Assembly: GCF_014203695.1 (NCBI RefSeq)
Contig: NZ_JACHJO010000010.1
Location: 159,745 to 223,744 of the forward strand
Reading direction: 5' to 3'
Origin: Nocardiopsis algeriensis
Lineage (GTDB): Bacteria; Actinomycetota; Actinomycetes; Streptosporangiales; Streptosporangiaceae
Length of the DNA stretch: 64,000 nt
The notes under the pieces: generated by a model
What the model was told of the DNA's origin: nothing
The model's input: only the letters and a program-made list of their open reading frames with translations
The model's database searches: none
In this document: piece after piece, positions 54,334 to 64,000 of the stretch
Layout: each line of letters opens with the position of its first letter
How positions within the stretch are numbered: position 1 is the stretch's first letter
Position numbers and translations under genes: made by a program

Positions 54334-54543
54334 CCTTCCGCCCTTCCTGTCGGGGTGCACCGCTTCCTCTCCCCTCGGTCTTCCCGGGCAGGCCGCCCGC
54401 CGCACGGGCCGGGGTGTGTTCGGGGCCGACGGCAGAAGAAGCGCCATATCATGGGACGAATTTGGTCCCTCCTCGATCGATCCGCCGACCGCCGTGCCGA
54501 CGTCCTGGAAGGACCGGCACGGAACAGACACGAACGAGGGCGG

Positions 54544-55794
54544 ATGTCACCACTGCAGACCCTGCGGCGCATGCACGAGATCGCCGGATGGCCCCTTCTT
54601 CTCGCGACCTTCATGGCCCGCCTGCCCGTCTCCATGTCCCTGATCGGGCTCCTCACCCTGGTGACGGTCACCACCGGGAGCGTGGCCACGGCCGGAATGG
54701 TGACCGGCGCCTTCGCGGTCGGCGAGGCGGTCGGCGGACCGGTCATCGCCCGCTTCGCCGACCGCCACGGCCAGCGCCTCCCCGTCCTGGTCATGTCGCT
54801 CGTGGACACCGTCCTCATCGCCCTGCTCGTGGCGGCGGTCCTGACCGGCCGACCGACGCCGGTCCTGGCCGTCCTGGCCGCGGTGGCGGGCGCGTGCCTG
54901 CCCCAGATCGCCCCGATGGCGCGCACCCGGTGGGTGGTGCTCATCCGCAAGGGTCCGCACACCGGCCTGGAGCGGGAGCGGTCCCTGTCCGCGGCGATGT
55001 CGGTGGAGGGCGTGCTCGACGAGGCCGCGTTCGTGCTCGGGCCGGCGCTGGTGGGCCTGCTCACCGTCGCGGTCTCCCCTGCCGCGAGCGTGCTCGGCGC
55101 GTCCGTGCTCATCGGTGTGTTCGGCACCGTCTTCGCCCTGCACCCCACCGCCCCGCCCGGATCTCTTCCGGTGCACGGCGAGAACAGCCGGATCGCCACA
55201 CCCGCCCTGCTGGTACTGGCCGTGCCCATGTTCTGCCAGGGGATGTTCTTCGGCGCGATGTCCACCGCCGTGACCGCCTTCGCCGACGAGGCGGGCCACA
55301 GCGAGCTGTCGGGCCTGATGTACGCGGTGATGGGTATCAGCAGTGCCACCGCAGGGCTGCTGATGGCCTCGCTGCCTGTGGGATTCGGCCTGACCGCACG
55401 CGCGCGGGTCGCGGCGGGAGGCCTCTTCCTGCTCACCCTGCCGCTGTACCTGGACCACAGCGCCGCCACGCTCGCGGGGGTGATCTTCGTCCTGGGCGCC
55501 GCCGTGGGGCCGCACATCGTCACCCTGTTCGCACTCACCGAACGCGCGGCGCCGCCCAGCCGCCTGTCCCAGTCGATGGCGATCATCCTGAGCTGCCTCA
55601 TCCTGGGCCAGGCAGCGGGTTCGGCCCTGTCGGGGCCGCTCGCCGAGAGCTCCGGGCACATGGCGGCGTTCGTACCGGCCACGATCGGCGGCCTGGTGTC
55701 GCTGGCGGTGTCGACCGCGGTGATGCGCAGCCGCTGGTACACCCTCGACCGGGACCGCGGTCCCCGACGTGAGACGGGGAACATATCGCGTTAA
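54544..55794 (+). CDS. Major facilitator superfamily transporter
   Basis: The 416-residue integral membrane protein has about twelve hydrophobic helices in two halves. The first half has ARFADRHGQRLPVLVMSLVDT, the loop 2-3 motif (G-x3-D-R-x2-R-type) of drug/H+ antiporters. The second half includes VPMFCQGMFFGAMSTAVTAF. The C-terminal tail is short and charged. It resembles MFS exporters; the substrate is unknown. ATG at 54544 is preceded by GAGGGC. The gene is flanked by the divergent HD gene and a VOC protein on the same strand 114 bp away. Confidence 0.9.
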   Translation: MSPLQTLRRMHEIAGWPLLLATFMARLPVSMSLIGLLTLVTVTTGSVATAGMVTGAFAVGEAVGGPVIARFADRHGQRLPVLVMSLVDTVLIALLVAAVLTGRPTPVLAVLAAVAGACLPQIAPMARTRWVVLIRKGPHTGLERERSLSAAMSVEGVLDEAAFVLGPALVGLLTVAVSPAASVLGASVLIGVFGTVFALHPTAPPGSLPVHGENSRIATPALLVLAVPMFCQGMFFGAMSTAVTAFADEAGHSELSGLMYAVMGISSATAGLLMASLPVGFGLTARARVAAGGLFLLTLPLYLDHSAATLAGVIFVLGAAVGPHIVTLFALTERAAPPSRLSQSMAIILSCLILGQAAGSALSGPLAESSGHMAAFVPATIGGLVSLAVSTAVMRSRWYTLDRDRGPRRETGNISR

Positions 55795-55908
55795 GCACAC
55801 GTTAAAGAGCGGCCGACAGTTACTCCTCCGCCCCTAGGCTCGTGGACCGTGCTCGAACTTCTGACCAGTCTCCATCAGAGAAGCCCGCGCCGTCGAAGAG
55901 AGGCAGAA

Positions 55909-56319
55909 GTGCCCCAGCTCACCGGACTCGCCCGCATCACCCTGTCGGTGCGCGACAGGGACGCGAGCGTGGCGTTCTACCGCGACGTCCTCGGGTTCAA
56001 GGTGCGTGCCAGACGCGATCAGGACGGAACGCTGCGCACGGAGTGCCGCCACCAGGCCTCGGGGGTGCTCCTGGCCCTGATCCAGCACAGGGACAACTTC
56101 AAGAACCGCTTCGACCGCCGCCACTGCGGCCTGGACCGCCTCACCCTGGGGGTGGCCAACCTGGGCGAGCTGGAGGCGTGGGAGGAGCGGTTCGGCGAGA
56201 TGGACGTGGACCACCTGCCGATCGTGCACAGGGAGGAGGGCTCCACCCTCCTCTTCTACGATCCCGACGGCACCGAGCTCGCCCTGTTCGCCCCGGCCGA
56301 GCTGGACGAGGAGGGGTAG
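55909..56319 (+). CDS. VOC-family (glyoxalase/dioxygenase-like) protein
   Basis: The 136-residue protein has paired beta-alpha-beta3 modules. The first is LARITLSVRDRDASVAFYRDVLGFKV, the second DRLTLGVANLGELEAWEERF, and it ends STLLFYDPDGTELALFAP with a Glu metal ligand. Single VOC domains include glyoxalases, antibiotic-binding proteins and dioxygenases; the function is not set. GTG at 55909 (VPQLTG) follows AGAGAGGCAG; a GTG at 55849 would add 20 non-family residues. It may be linked with the MFS exporter upstream, which would fit a resistance pair, but that is speculation. Confidence 0.85.
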   Translation: MPQLTGLARITLSVRDRDASVAFYRDVLGFKVRARRDQDGTLRTECRHQASGVLLALIQHRDNFKNRFDRRHCGLDRLTLGVANLGELEAWEERFGEMDVDHLPIVHREEGSTLLFYDPDGTELALFAPAELDEEG

Positions 56320-56326
56320 GGGCCGG

Positions 56327-57100
56327 TCAGCCCTCGCACTCGACGAGTTCGAGGCGCACGTCGCGCTCGGCCAGCTCGTCCACGGCCGAGCGCGGCAGCC
56401 TGTCGTCGGTGATGATCAGGTCGAACTCCTCCAGGCGGGCCACCCTGAAGGTGCCGAACTTGCCGTACTTGGTGCTGTCGACGGTGAGCACGCTCTTGGA
56501 GGAGATCCGCAGCAGTTCCTGCTTCGCGATCACCTTGGCCTCGGAGGGGGTGGTCGAGCCGCGCTCGGCGTCCCAGGAGCTGCTGGCGATGAAGGCCAGG
56601 TCGACGTTCACCTGGCGCAGGAACTCCGCGGTGAACCGCCCCACCGAGGAGTGGTCGGAGTGCGACACCAGGCCGCCGGTGTGGATGAGCTCGATACCGG
56701 GGTACTCCATGAGGTGGCCGACGACGTTGAAGTCACTGGTGATGACGGTGAGCCCCACCTTGTCGGTCAGCAGCGGCACCATCTGGAGCGTGGTGGTGCC
56801 CGCGTCCAGGTAGATGGTGAAGTTCTCCCGCACCAGGTCGGCCGCGGCCCGCGCGATCGCGCGCTTGGCCGGCACCTCCAGCTGGGCCTTGGCCAGGTAG
56901 GACGGCTCGCTCTTGAGCCGCGCCGCGAGCCGCACCCCTCCGGTGACCGACAGGACCTTGCCGTCGTTCTCCAGTGCCTGGATGTCGCGCCGGACCGTCA
57001 TGTGGGAGACCGACAGCATCGACGTGAGCTCGTTGATACTCAGCACGTGGCGCTCCTGGAGGAGCTTGAGGATGTGCTCTCGCCGCTGGTCCGGGATCAT
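56327..57100 (-). CDS. DeoR-family transcriptional regulator
   Basis: The 257-residue regulator has an N-terminal winged HTH (RREHILKLLQERHVLSINELTSMLSVSHMTVRRDIQAL). A DeoRC sugar-phosphate-binding domain follows (YLDAGTTTLQMVPLL, TVITSDFNVVGHL, HTGGLVS, FIASSSWDAERGSTTPSEAKVIAKQELL). These are the family signatures. It likely represses carbohydrate genes in response to a phosphorylated sugar. ATG at 57100 follows GAGG. It is divergent from the GDPD-like gene by 227 bp and convergent with the VOC gene (7-bp gap). Confidence 0.92.
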   Translation of the reverse strand: MIPDQRREHILKLLQERHVLSINELTSMLSVSHMTVRRDIQALENDGKVLSVTGGVRLAARLKSEPSYLAKAQLEVPAKRAIARAAADLVRENFTIYLDAGTTTLQMVPLLTDKVGLTVITSDFNVVGHLMEYPGIELIHTGGLVSHSDHSSVGRFTAEFLRQVNVDLAFIASSSWDAERGSTTPSEAKVIAKQELLRISSKSVLTVDSTKYGKFGTFRVARLEEFDLIITDDRLPRSAVDELAERDVRLELVECEG

Positions 57101-57327
57101 CGTTCGCCTCACACTAGGGGCCGGGGCGGGCACCGTGCAGCCACGGCGCCTTGTAACAAAGTTTCCCAGCTCGGCGCCCCGGTTCGGTGCTCAGGGGACG
57201 TGAATCCTCTCGCACTCGGCCGACGGCCCCGGACGGGCAGGGCGGCGGAGGAGCGGACGACTCACTCAAAAGGGCGTTTTCGCTGTTCGCGCCACATGGG
57301 ACGGGGATCTTTGCCACCCTGGTCACC

Positions 57328-58047
57328 ATGACGCTGTCCATCGCCCTGCGCGGAGACACCGCCCGCTTCCCCGGGAACACGCTTCCGGCCCTGCGCGCGG
57401 CCTGGCGTGCCGGGGCCGACCTGGTCAAGGTCGACGTCCACCTGACCCGTGACGGCTACCCCGTCCTGGCCGGTGAGAGAACCGCGGAGCTCCGGAACCG
57501 GCCGCCGCGCCCGCTGGCCGACCTCAGCCTCGCCGAGCTGGCCGCCGCCCGCGACGACGTGGAGCACCGCATCCCCACACTGCTGGAGGTGCTCTCCGAG
57601 TTCCGGGACGGGGACGTGCCCGCCCTCGTGCTCGACTCGGCCTCCGCCGAGGCCGCCCTGGCCTCGGACGCGCTGCTGCGCGAGCGGGGGTTCGCCGAAC
57701 ACGTGCTGCACACCGGTTCCGTGGAGGCCCTGGGCAGCCTGAGCGCCCAGAACCCCTCGGCCCGCCTCCTGCTGCCCTGGGACCAGGAGGTGCTGCCCTC
57801 GGCCGCGGCCCTGCACGGGCTGCGGCCCACCTACCTGGGAATGCGCTCCCCGCTGCTGACCCGCGAGGGGATCGTCGAGGCCCACCGCTCGGGGTACCTG
57901 GTCGCGGCCTGGGACGTGGAGGACTTCTCGGAGATGGCGCGCCTGGTCGGCACGGGCGTGGACGCCATCGCCGCCGAGAGGTTGGACGACCTGGTCGCGG
58001 TGGTGAGCGGCCGGGCCCAGGACGAGGTGCAGGTGTCCGGGGTCTGA
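57328..58047 (+). CDS. Glycerophosphodiester phosphodiesterase-like protein lacking catalytic residues
   Basis: GDPD enzymes hydrolyse glycerophosphodiesters. The 239-residue protein has the TIM-barrel outline: ALRGDTARFPGNTLPALRAAW, then GADLVKVDVHLTRDGYPVLAG, RIPTLLEVL, and a last strand GYLVAAWDVED. Key residues of active enzymes are changed: the HRG of the first strand is LRG, PEN is PGN, the ExD pair is KxD and the HD dyad is GE. It is probably not a phosphodiesterase, and may be a binding protein. The ATG at 57328 has a weak ribosome-binding site. It is divergent from the DeoR gene, which may regulate it. Confidence 0.75.
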   Translation: MTLSIALRGDTARFPGNTLPALRAAWRAGADLVKVDVHLTRDGYPVLAGERTAELRNRPPRPLADLSLAELAAARDDVEHRIPTLLEVLSEFRDGDVPALVLDSASAEAALASDALLRERGFAEHVLHTGSVEALGSLSAQNPSARLLLPWDQEVLPSAAALHGLRPTYLGMRSPLLTREGIVEAHRSGYLVAAWDVEDFSEMARLVGTGVDAIAAERLDDLVAVVSGRAQDEVQVSGV

Positions 58048-58053
58048 CCCCGG

Positions 58054-59928
58054 TCAGCCGACGAGCTGGTACAGGTTCACCGACTCGGCCAGTGCCCGCA
58101 GCCCGGCGTCGCCGGGGTGCAGGTGGTCGCCCGAGTCGTAGGCCGGCAGCAGGCGTTCGGGTGCCTCGGGGTCGCGCAGGACCGCGTCGAAGTCCCACAC
58201 GCCGTCGAAGGGGGATCCGGGGTCCTCGGCCGCGGCGCGCAGACGGGCGTTGACCTGCTGACGGCCCCGCTCCACCTCCTCGGTGCAGCGTGCCTCGCCC
58301 CCGCAGGGGGCCAGCGTGGCGACGAACACCCGCAGGCCGCGCTCCCGGGCCCGGCGGCCCAGCTCCTCCAGACCGGCGGCCACCGTCTCGGCCGGCACGC
58401 CCGAGCGCAGGTCGTTGATCCCGGCGAAGACCACGACGGCCCGCACCCCGTTGTGGGCGAACACGTCGCGCGGAGCCCGGTGGAGCATGGAGACCCCGCC
58501 CACATGGGGGGCCACCCCCTCCCCCGGGTAGAGGTCGCGGGTCACGCGGTTGCCCGCGATCCCGGCGTTGAGCACGCCCATGGTCGGCAGGCCGGCCCCG
58601 GCGTCCAGGCGCGCGGCGAGCACGTCGGGCCAGCGGGCGTGGGCGTCGCGGGTGGATCCCGCGCCGTCGGTGATGGAGTCCCCGAGGGCGACGACGGCCC
58701 CGGGCCCGCCGAGCACCTCGACACCGGTGAGGAAGGGCCACGTGTACAGGCGGCCGGTGAAGGGGGCGCCCGTGGCGTCCAGGGTCCGGTCGCCGCTGCC
58801 GGCCTCGCTGGTGTAGCTGGTGTCCCCCGCGGCGGAGTGGACCGGGGCCGCGTGCACGGGTTCGGGCAGGTGGAGGCTCACCAGGACGTCGCTCCGCGGC
58901 GGCAGGAGGATCTCGACAGGGTCGCTGAAAACCTGTCCGCCCGCAGGCAGGGAAACGTCCGCGCGGCCCTCGAAGGTGAGCGGCACGGGCTCCCCGAGGG
59001 GAGCGGCGCCGGTGCCGCGCAGGGCCAGCGAGGCGGCACCGATCATGACCGGCTCGGCGGCGAAGGTGTTCTCCAGCCGGATGCGGACCCTGTGCCCGCC
59101 GGCGGTGGTGCGCACCGCCAGACGCAGGGTCTGGTCCTGCCAGGGGCCGACCTCCGTGTAGCCGGAGACCGCCCGCGCCCAGGTCCCGGTCCACTGCCGG
59201 TCGGCGGCGCGGCCGCCCACGGCGAAGACGTGGAGGGAACCCTGACCGGTACGGGGCAGCACGACGTGGTCGACCTCCCGCCCGGGGTCGGCGGGCACAC
59301 TGCGGGCGTACAGGCGGGCCGACCCCAGCAGCAGACTCGGACCGCCCTCGGCCGCGGAGTTGACGCCGGGCAGCACGAGGGCGGCGTCGCCCGCGGGGCC
59401 CTCGAGCCAGTCGTGGACGGTGAGGCGGAACTCCTCCTCCGTGCCGTCCGTGTAGACGATCCGGCCGGTGCCCGTGACGGCGGCGCCGCCGGCGCCGGTG
59501 GCGGTGGCGAGGACGACGACCGCGTCGTGGCGCCCCCGCAGTCCCACCCGCTGGCCGTCGGAGACCACGTGGTCGGGGCGGCCGAGCGCGTAGTCGGGGA
59601 GCTCGATCGGGGCACCCAGCAGCACGACCTCGCGGCCGGGGGTCCAGCCGGCGGCGGCCAGGTGCTGCGCGGACAGGCTGTTGCCCCGGCCGTCGAGGTC
59701 GGCGCCGGCCCGGGAGCCGTCCCGGGAGATGCCGATCCGGTCGAGGAGGACGGCGAGAGGAGGCACCGGAGGAGCTGCCGCACCGTCCGTCGGCTCTTCG
59801 GTTCCGCCCGACCGCAGGACCCAGGTCAGGCCCGCGGCGACGCAGACCGCGAGCACGGCCGCGGCGACCGCCAGGGGTCCGCGCGTCCGGCCGCCCCCGT
59901 GCCGCCCCCGTGTGCGTTCCGCGCCCAC
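58054..59928 (-). CDS. Membrane-anchored SGNH/GDSL hydrolase
   Basis: The 624-residue protein has an N-terminal transmembrane or signal segment (about 17-36, GPLAVAAAVLAVCVAAGLTWVL). A beta-rich region of about 350 residues with no family I can name follows, then a C-terminal SGNH hydrolase domain from about 410. Its blocks are visible: VALGDSITDG (catalytic Ser), LNAGIAGNR (Gly), VVVFAGINDL (Asn) and GDHLHPGD (Asp and His). Extracellular esterase or polysaccharide deacylase activity is likely. GTG at 59928 has GGAAGAGG upstream. It ends 6 bp from the convergent GDPD-like gene. Confidence 0.88.
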   Translation of the reverse strand: MGAERTRGRHGGGRTRGPLAVAAAVLAVCVAAGLTWVLRSGGTEEPTDGAAAPPVPPLAVLLDRIGISRDGSRAGADLDGRGNSLSAQHLAAAGWTPGREVVLLGAPIELPDYALGRPDHVVSDGQRVGLRGRHDAVVVLATATGAGGAAVTGTGRIVYTDGTEEEFRLTVHDWLEGPAGDAALVLPGVNSAAEGGPSLLLGSARLYARSVPADPGREVDHVVLPRTGQGSLHVFAVGGRAADRQWTGTWARAVSGYTEVGPWQDQTLRLAVRTTAGGHRVRIRLENTFAAEPVMIGAASLALRGTGAAPLGEPVPLTFEGRADVSLPAGGQVFSDPVEILLPPRSDVLVSLHLPEPVHAAPVHSAAGDTSYTSEAGSGDRTLDATGAPFTGRLYTWPFLTGVEVLGGPGAVVALGDSITDGAGSTRDAHARWPDVLAARLDAGAGLPTMGVLNAGIAGNRVTRDLYPGEGVAPHVGGVSMLHRAPRDVFAHNGVRAVVVFAGINDLRSGVPAETVAAGLEELGRRARERGLRVFVATLAPCGGEARCTEEVERGRQQVNARLRAAAEDPGSPFDGVWDFDAVLRDPEAPERLLPAYDSGDHLHPGDAGLRALAESVNLYQLVG

Positions 59929-60033
59929 CGCCGCCTCTTCCGCTCTCCGTCTCCCGCAGAACTTCAACGTGTATTCCCCGCAGCCACCCGGCCGGGGCCC
60001 TGGAAAGCCGTACACGCCACCACGCACAACAGA

Positions 60034-60069
60034 AGCGCCGTCGGCCTGTATCCGCAGGTCGGCGGCGCT
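60034..60069 (-). terminator. Terminator of the tRNA gene
   Basis: A 15-bp stem with two mismatches (arms 60034-60048 and 60055-60069) lies 21 bp downstream of the tRNA on the minus strand. Confidence 0.65.
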
Positions 60070-60089
60070 TTTCGCGTACGTGGAGGGGG

Positions 60090-61506
<1,417 letters not shown>

Positions 61507-61555
61507 CGGGCAGGCTCACGAAGGAGCGGACAGGGCTCCCGAGGAGGAGCGGTCC

Positions 61556-61600
61556 GGGGCACGTCCCTTCCGGGGCGTGCCCCTTCGCGTCCCGAAGGGG
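61556..61600 (+). terminator. Two overlapping, mutually exclusive hairpins after mdh
   Basis: Hairpin A: 61556-61567 with 61572-61583 (12 bp, one G-U). Hairpin B: 61580-61587 with 61593-61600 (8 bp). They share CCCC at 61580-61583, so only one can form at a time. Hairpin A probably terminates mdh. Confidence 0.7.
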
Positions 61601-61616
61601 GTGGGGGAGCAGGCAG

Positions 61617-61622
61617 TATAGA
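61617..61622 (+). promoter_or_regulatory. Probable -10 of a leaderless helicase transcript
   Basis: TATAGA ends 4 bases before the GTG start of the helicase gene, which lacks a Shine-Dalgarno. The spacing implies transcription starting at or very near the start codon. Confidence 0.5.
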
Positions 61623-61626
61623 GACC

Positions 61627-64000
61627 GTGAGTCTCATAGATGCGCTTCCGGCCGAACCAGAACCCGATGCCCTCTTCGAGGCGTTCGCCTCCTGGGCCGA
61701 AGAGCGGGGCCTCACGCTCTACCCCCACCAGGAGGAAGCCCTCATCGAGGTCGTCTCCGGGTCCAACGTCATCCTCAACACCCCCACCGGATCGGGCAAG
61801 AGCATGGTCGCCACCGGCGCCCTGTTCGCCGCTCTGGCCCGGAACGAGTGCGCGTTCTACACCGCGCCCATCAAGGCCCTGGTGTCGGAGAAGTTCTTCG
61901 ACCTGTGCAAGATCTTCGGCACGGAGAACGTCGGCATGATGACCGGCGACGCCAGCGTCAACGCCGACGCCCCCATCGTGTGCTGCACCGCGGAGGTCCT
62001 GGCCCAGATCGCGCTGGCCGAGGGCGAGCACGCGGACATCAACACCGTCGTCATGGACGAGTTCCACTTCTACGCCGAGCCCGACCGCGGCTGGGCCTGG
62101 CAGGTGCCGCTGCTGGAGATGCCGCAGGCGCAGTTCCTGCTGATGTCGGCCACGCTGGGCGACGTCAGCCGTTTCGAGGAGGACCTGGAGAAGCGCACCG
62201 GCCGCTCCACCGCCGTGGTCGTCTCCGCCGAGCGCCCCGTCCCCCTCTACTACGACTACCGGGTCACGGCGCTGCACGAGACGCTCGAACAGCTGCTGGA
62301 GACCGGCGACGCCCCCGTGTACATCGTCCACTTCACCCAGGCGCAGGCCGTGGAGCGCGCCCAGTCGCTCACGAGCATCAACATGTGCACCAAGGAGGAG
62401 AAGGCGGCGATCGCGGCGGAGATCGGCAATTTCCGCTTCACCACCAAGTTCGGCCGCAACCTGTCCCGGTACGTGCGTCACGGCATCGGCGTCCACCACG
62501 CGGGCATGCTGCCCAAGTACCGGCGCCTGGTCGAGCGCCTGGCCCAGGCCGGCCTGCTCAAGGTCATCTGCGGCACCGACACCCTGGGGGTCGGCGTCAA
62601 CGTCCCCATCCGCACGGTGCTGTTCACCGCCCTGAGCAAGTACGACGGCATCCGCGTGCGCCGGCTGCGCGCCCGCGAGTTCCACCAGATCGCCGGCCGC
62701 GCGGGCCGGGCCGGCTTCGACACCGTCGGCAACGTGGTCGCCCTCGCCCCCGAGCACGTCATCGAGAACGAGAAGGCACTGGCCAAGGCGGGCGAGGACC
62801 CCAAGAAGCGGCGCAAGGTCGTCCGGAAGAAGGCGCCCGAGGGATTCGTGTCGTGGGACAAGTCCACGTTCGACAAGCTCATCGAGGCCGAGCCCGAACC
62901 GCTGACCTCCCGCTTCCGGGTGAGCAACGCGATGCTGCTGAGCGTGATCGCCCGGCCCGGCAACTGCTTCAAGGCCATGAAGCACCTGCTCACCGAGAAC
63001 CACGACGACCGCAAGCAGCAGCGCCGCCACATCCGCGAGGCGATCGCGATCTACCGCTCGCTGCTGGACGGCGGAATCGTCGAGACCCTGCCCGAGCCCG
63101 ACGCGCAGGGGCGCACCGCGCGCCTGACCGTGGACCTGCAGTCGGACTTCGCGCTCAACCAGCCGCTGTCCACCTTCGCGCTGGCGTGCCTGGAGCTGCT
63201 GGACAAGGACTCCCCCACCTACCCGCTGGACGTGCTCACCGTCGTGGAGTCGACCCTGGACGACCCGCGCCAGATCCTGGGTGCCCAGCTCAACAAGGCG
63301 CGCGGCGAGGCCGTCCAGCGGATGAAGGAGGAGGGGATCGAGTACGAGGAGCGCATGGAGCTCCTGGAGGACGTCGACTACCCCAAGCCGCTGGAGGACC
63401 TGCTCACCCACGCCTACGAGACCTACCGGCGCGGGCACCCGTGGGTGGGCGACCACCCGCTGCGGCCCAAGACGGTGGCCCGCGACATGTACGAGCGGGC
63501 GATGACCTTCACCGAGTACGTGGGGCACTACGAGCTGGCCCGCTCCGAGGGGCTGGTGCTGCGCTACCTGGCCAGCGCCTACAAGGCGCTCAACCAGACC
63601 GTGCCCGACGACGCCAAGACCGAGGAGCTGCGCGACCTCGTCGAGTGGCTGGGCGAGCTGGTCCGCCAGGTCGACTCCAGCCTGCTGGACGAGTGGGAGC
63701 AGCTGACCAACCCGGAGGAGGAGGTCCCCGACCAGGAACCGGTCGAGGAGAGGGTCCGCCCGGTCACCGCCAACGCCCGCGCCTTCCGCGTGCTGGTGCG
63801 CAACGAGATGTTCCGCCGCGTGGAGCTTGCCGCCCGGCGCCGCTACAGCGAGCTCGCCGCCCTCGGGGAGGGCGACGACTGGGACGCCGAGGACTGGGAG
63901 GAGGCACTGGAGGCCTACTTCGAGGAGCACGACGAGATCGGCATCGGTCCCGACGCCCGCAGCCCCAAGATGCTCCTCATCGAGGAGGAGACCGGGCTCT
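61627..64000 (+). CDS. Ski2-like DEAD/DEAH-box helicase with DUF3516 region, 3' truncated
   Basis: The frame stays open from GTG at 61627 to the window edge (791 codons). It has Walker A TPTGSGKS at about 57-64, motif Ia TAPIKALV, the DExH-type box MDEFHFY, SATLGD, the motif IV-V region HHAGMLPKYRRLVERL and GTDTLGVGVNVP, and motif VI HQIAGRAGRAG. The region after about 400 (EGFVSWDKSTFDKLI, then RPGNCFKAMKHLLTEN) matches DUF3516. This actinobacterial RNA/DNA helicase group has an unknown role. Full proteins are about 830-850 residues, so some 40-60 residues are missing. No ribosome-binding site precedes the start. Confidence 0.92.
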   Translation, partial: MSLIDALPAEPEPDALFEAFASWAEERGLTLYPHQEEALIEVVSGSNVILNTPTGSGKSMVATGALFAALARNECAFYTAPIKALVSEKFFDLCKIFGTENVGMMTGDASVNADAPIVCCTAEVLAQIALAEGEHADINTVVMDEFHFYAEPDRGWAWQVPLLEMPQAQFLLMSATLGDVSRFEEDLEKRTGRSTAVVVSAERPVPLYYDYRVTALHETLEQLLETGDAPVYIVHFTQAQAVERAQSLTSINMCTKEEKAAIAAEIGNFRFTTKFGRNLSRYVRHGIGVHHAGMLPKYRRLVERLAQAGLLKVICGTDTLGVGVNVPIRTVLFTALSKYDGIRVRRLRAREFHQIAGRAGRAGFDTVGNVVALAPEHVIENEKALAKAGEDPKKRRKVVRKKAPEGFVSWDKSTFDKLIEAEPEPLTSRFRVSNAMLLSVIARPGNCFKAMKHLLTENHDDRKQQRRHIREAIAIYRSLLDGGIVETLPEPDAQGRTARLTVDLQSDFALNQPLSTFALACLELLDKDSPTYPLDVLTVVESTLDDPRQILGAQLNKARGEAVQRMKEEGIEYEERMELLEDVDYPKPLEDLLTHAYETYRRGHPWVGDHPLRPKTVARDMYERAMTFTEYVGHYELARSEGLVLRYLASAYKALNQTVPDDAKTEELRDLVEWLGELVRQVDSSLLDEWEQLTNPEEEVPDQEPVEERVRPVTANARAFRVLVRNEMFRRVELAARRRYSELAALGEGDDWDAEDWEEALEAYFEEHDEIGIGPDARSPKMLLIEEETGL

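Noticed and set aside
61516..63930. An 804-codon minus-strand frame opposite the helicase
   Set aside because: Shadow of the plus-strand helicase, whose complete set of helicase motifs settles the coding strand.

Overview
The window is chromosomal DNA of a very GC-rich actinomycete. The PIM lipid operon, the Rel/Apt/YajC/RuvBAC block, a 'conservon' (sensor kinase, roadblock, DUF742, GTPase), frequent GTG starts and strong G+C codon bias all fit a filamentous actinobacterium. A CelR/CebR operator of the type known from Thermobifida and Streptomyces makes a Nocardiopsaceae-like genome a reasonable but unproven inference. I recognise about 58 protein genes (one truncated at each edge), one tRNA, one cobalamin riboswitch and many strong intrinsic-terminator hairpins. 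I saw no CRISPR array, transposase, integrase or phage gene.

Layout. 1-6.9 kb: the tail of a deazaflavin-dependent oxidoreductase, then on the minus strand rel, apt, yajC, ruvB, ruvA and ruvC (stringent response, purine salvage, translocon accessory, Holliday-junction processing). secD/secF, normally between yajC and apt, are absent. 7.0-14.8 kb: an accessory block that separates ruvC from yebC, which are usually neighbours. It holds a degenerate NUDIX regulator, a J-domain/pseudokinase protein, a VWA protein, a divergent adenylosuccinate-synthetase paralog, a convergent NADAR protein, then a DadA-like oxidase and an alpha/beta hydrolase. This is the most unusual part of the window. 14.9-21.5 kb: the conserved neighbourhood resumes with yebC, pdxT, pdxS (vitamin B6), a LemA-like membrane protein, pimA, a PIM acyltransferase, pgsA (phosphatidylinositol phosphate synthase) and a HIT protein.

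21.7-30.2 kb: a DUF885 peptidase, the conservon cvnABCD, a degenerate fumarylacetoacetate-hydrolase-like protein and a small CxxCxGxG zinc protein. 30.3-35.7 kb: a LacI regulator and GH1 beta-glucosidase with a perfect CelR/CebR operator, then a methionine ABC importer (metN-metI-metQ). 36.3-43.2 kb: two secreted or membrane proteins, metE with a B12 riboswitch leader, and a polysaccharide deacetylase. 43.3-50.3 kb: pyrD, a PAC2 protein, an ABC-class ATPase, an unknown 141-residue protein, a PhzF protein with an AsnC-type regulator, and a surface protein with a likely double-psi barrel.

50.9-64 kb: kynurenine pathway genes kynU and kynA with a divergent Lrp regulator, an HD hydrolase, an MFS exporter, a VOC protein, a DeoR regulator divergent from a GDPD-like protein that has lost its catalytic residues, a membrane-anchored SGNH hydrolase, a tRNA with CAT anticodon, mdh, and the first 791 codons of a Ski2-like DUF3516 helicase. 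Methionine supply is covered twice (import and B12-controlled synthesis). The PIM, B6 and ruv genes form the conserved core, into which the NUDIX/NADAR block appears to have been placed.
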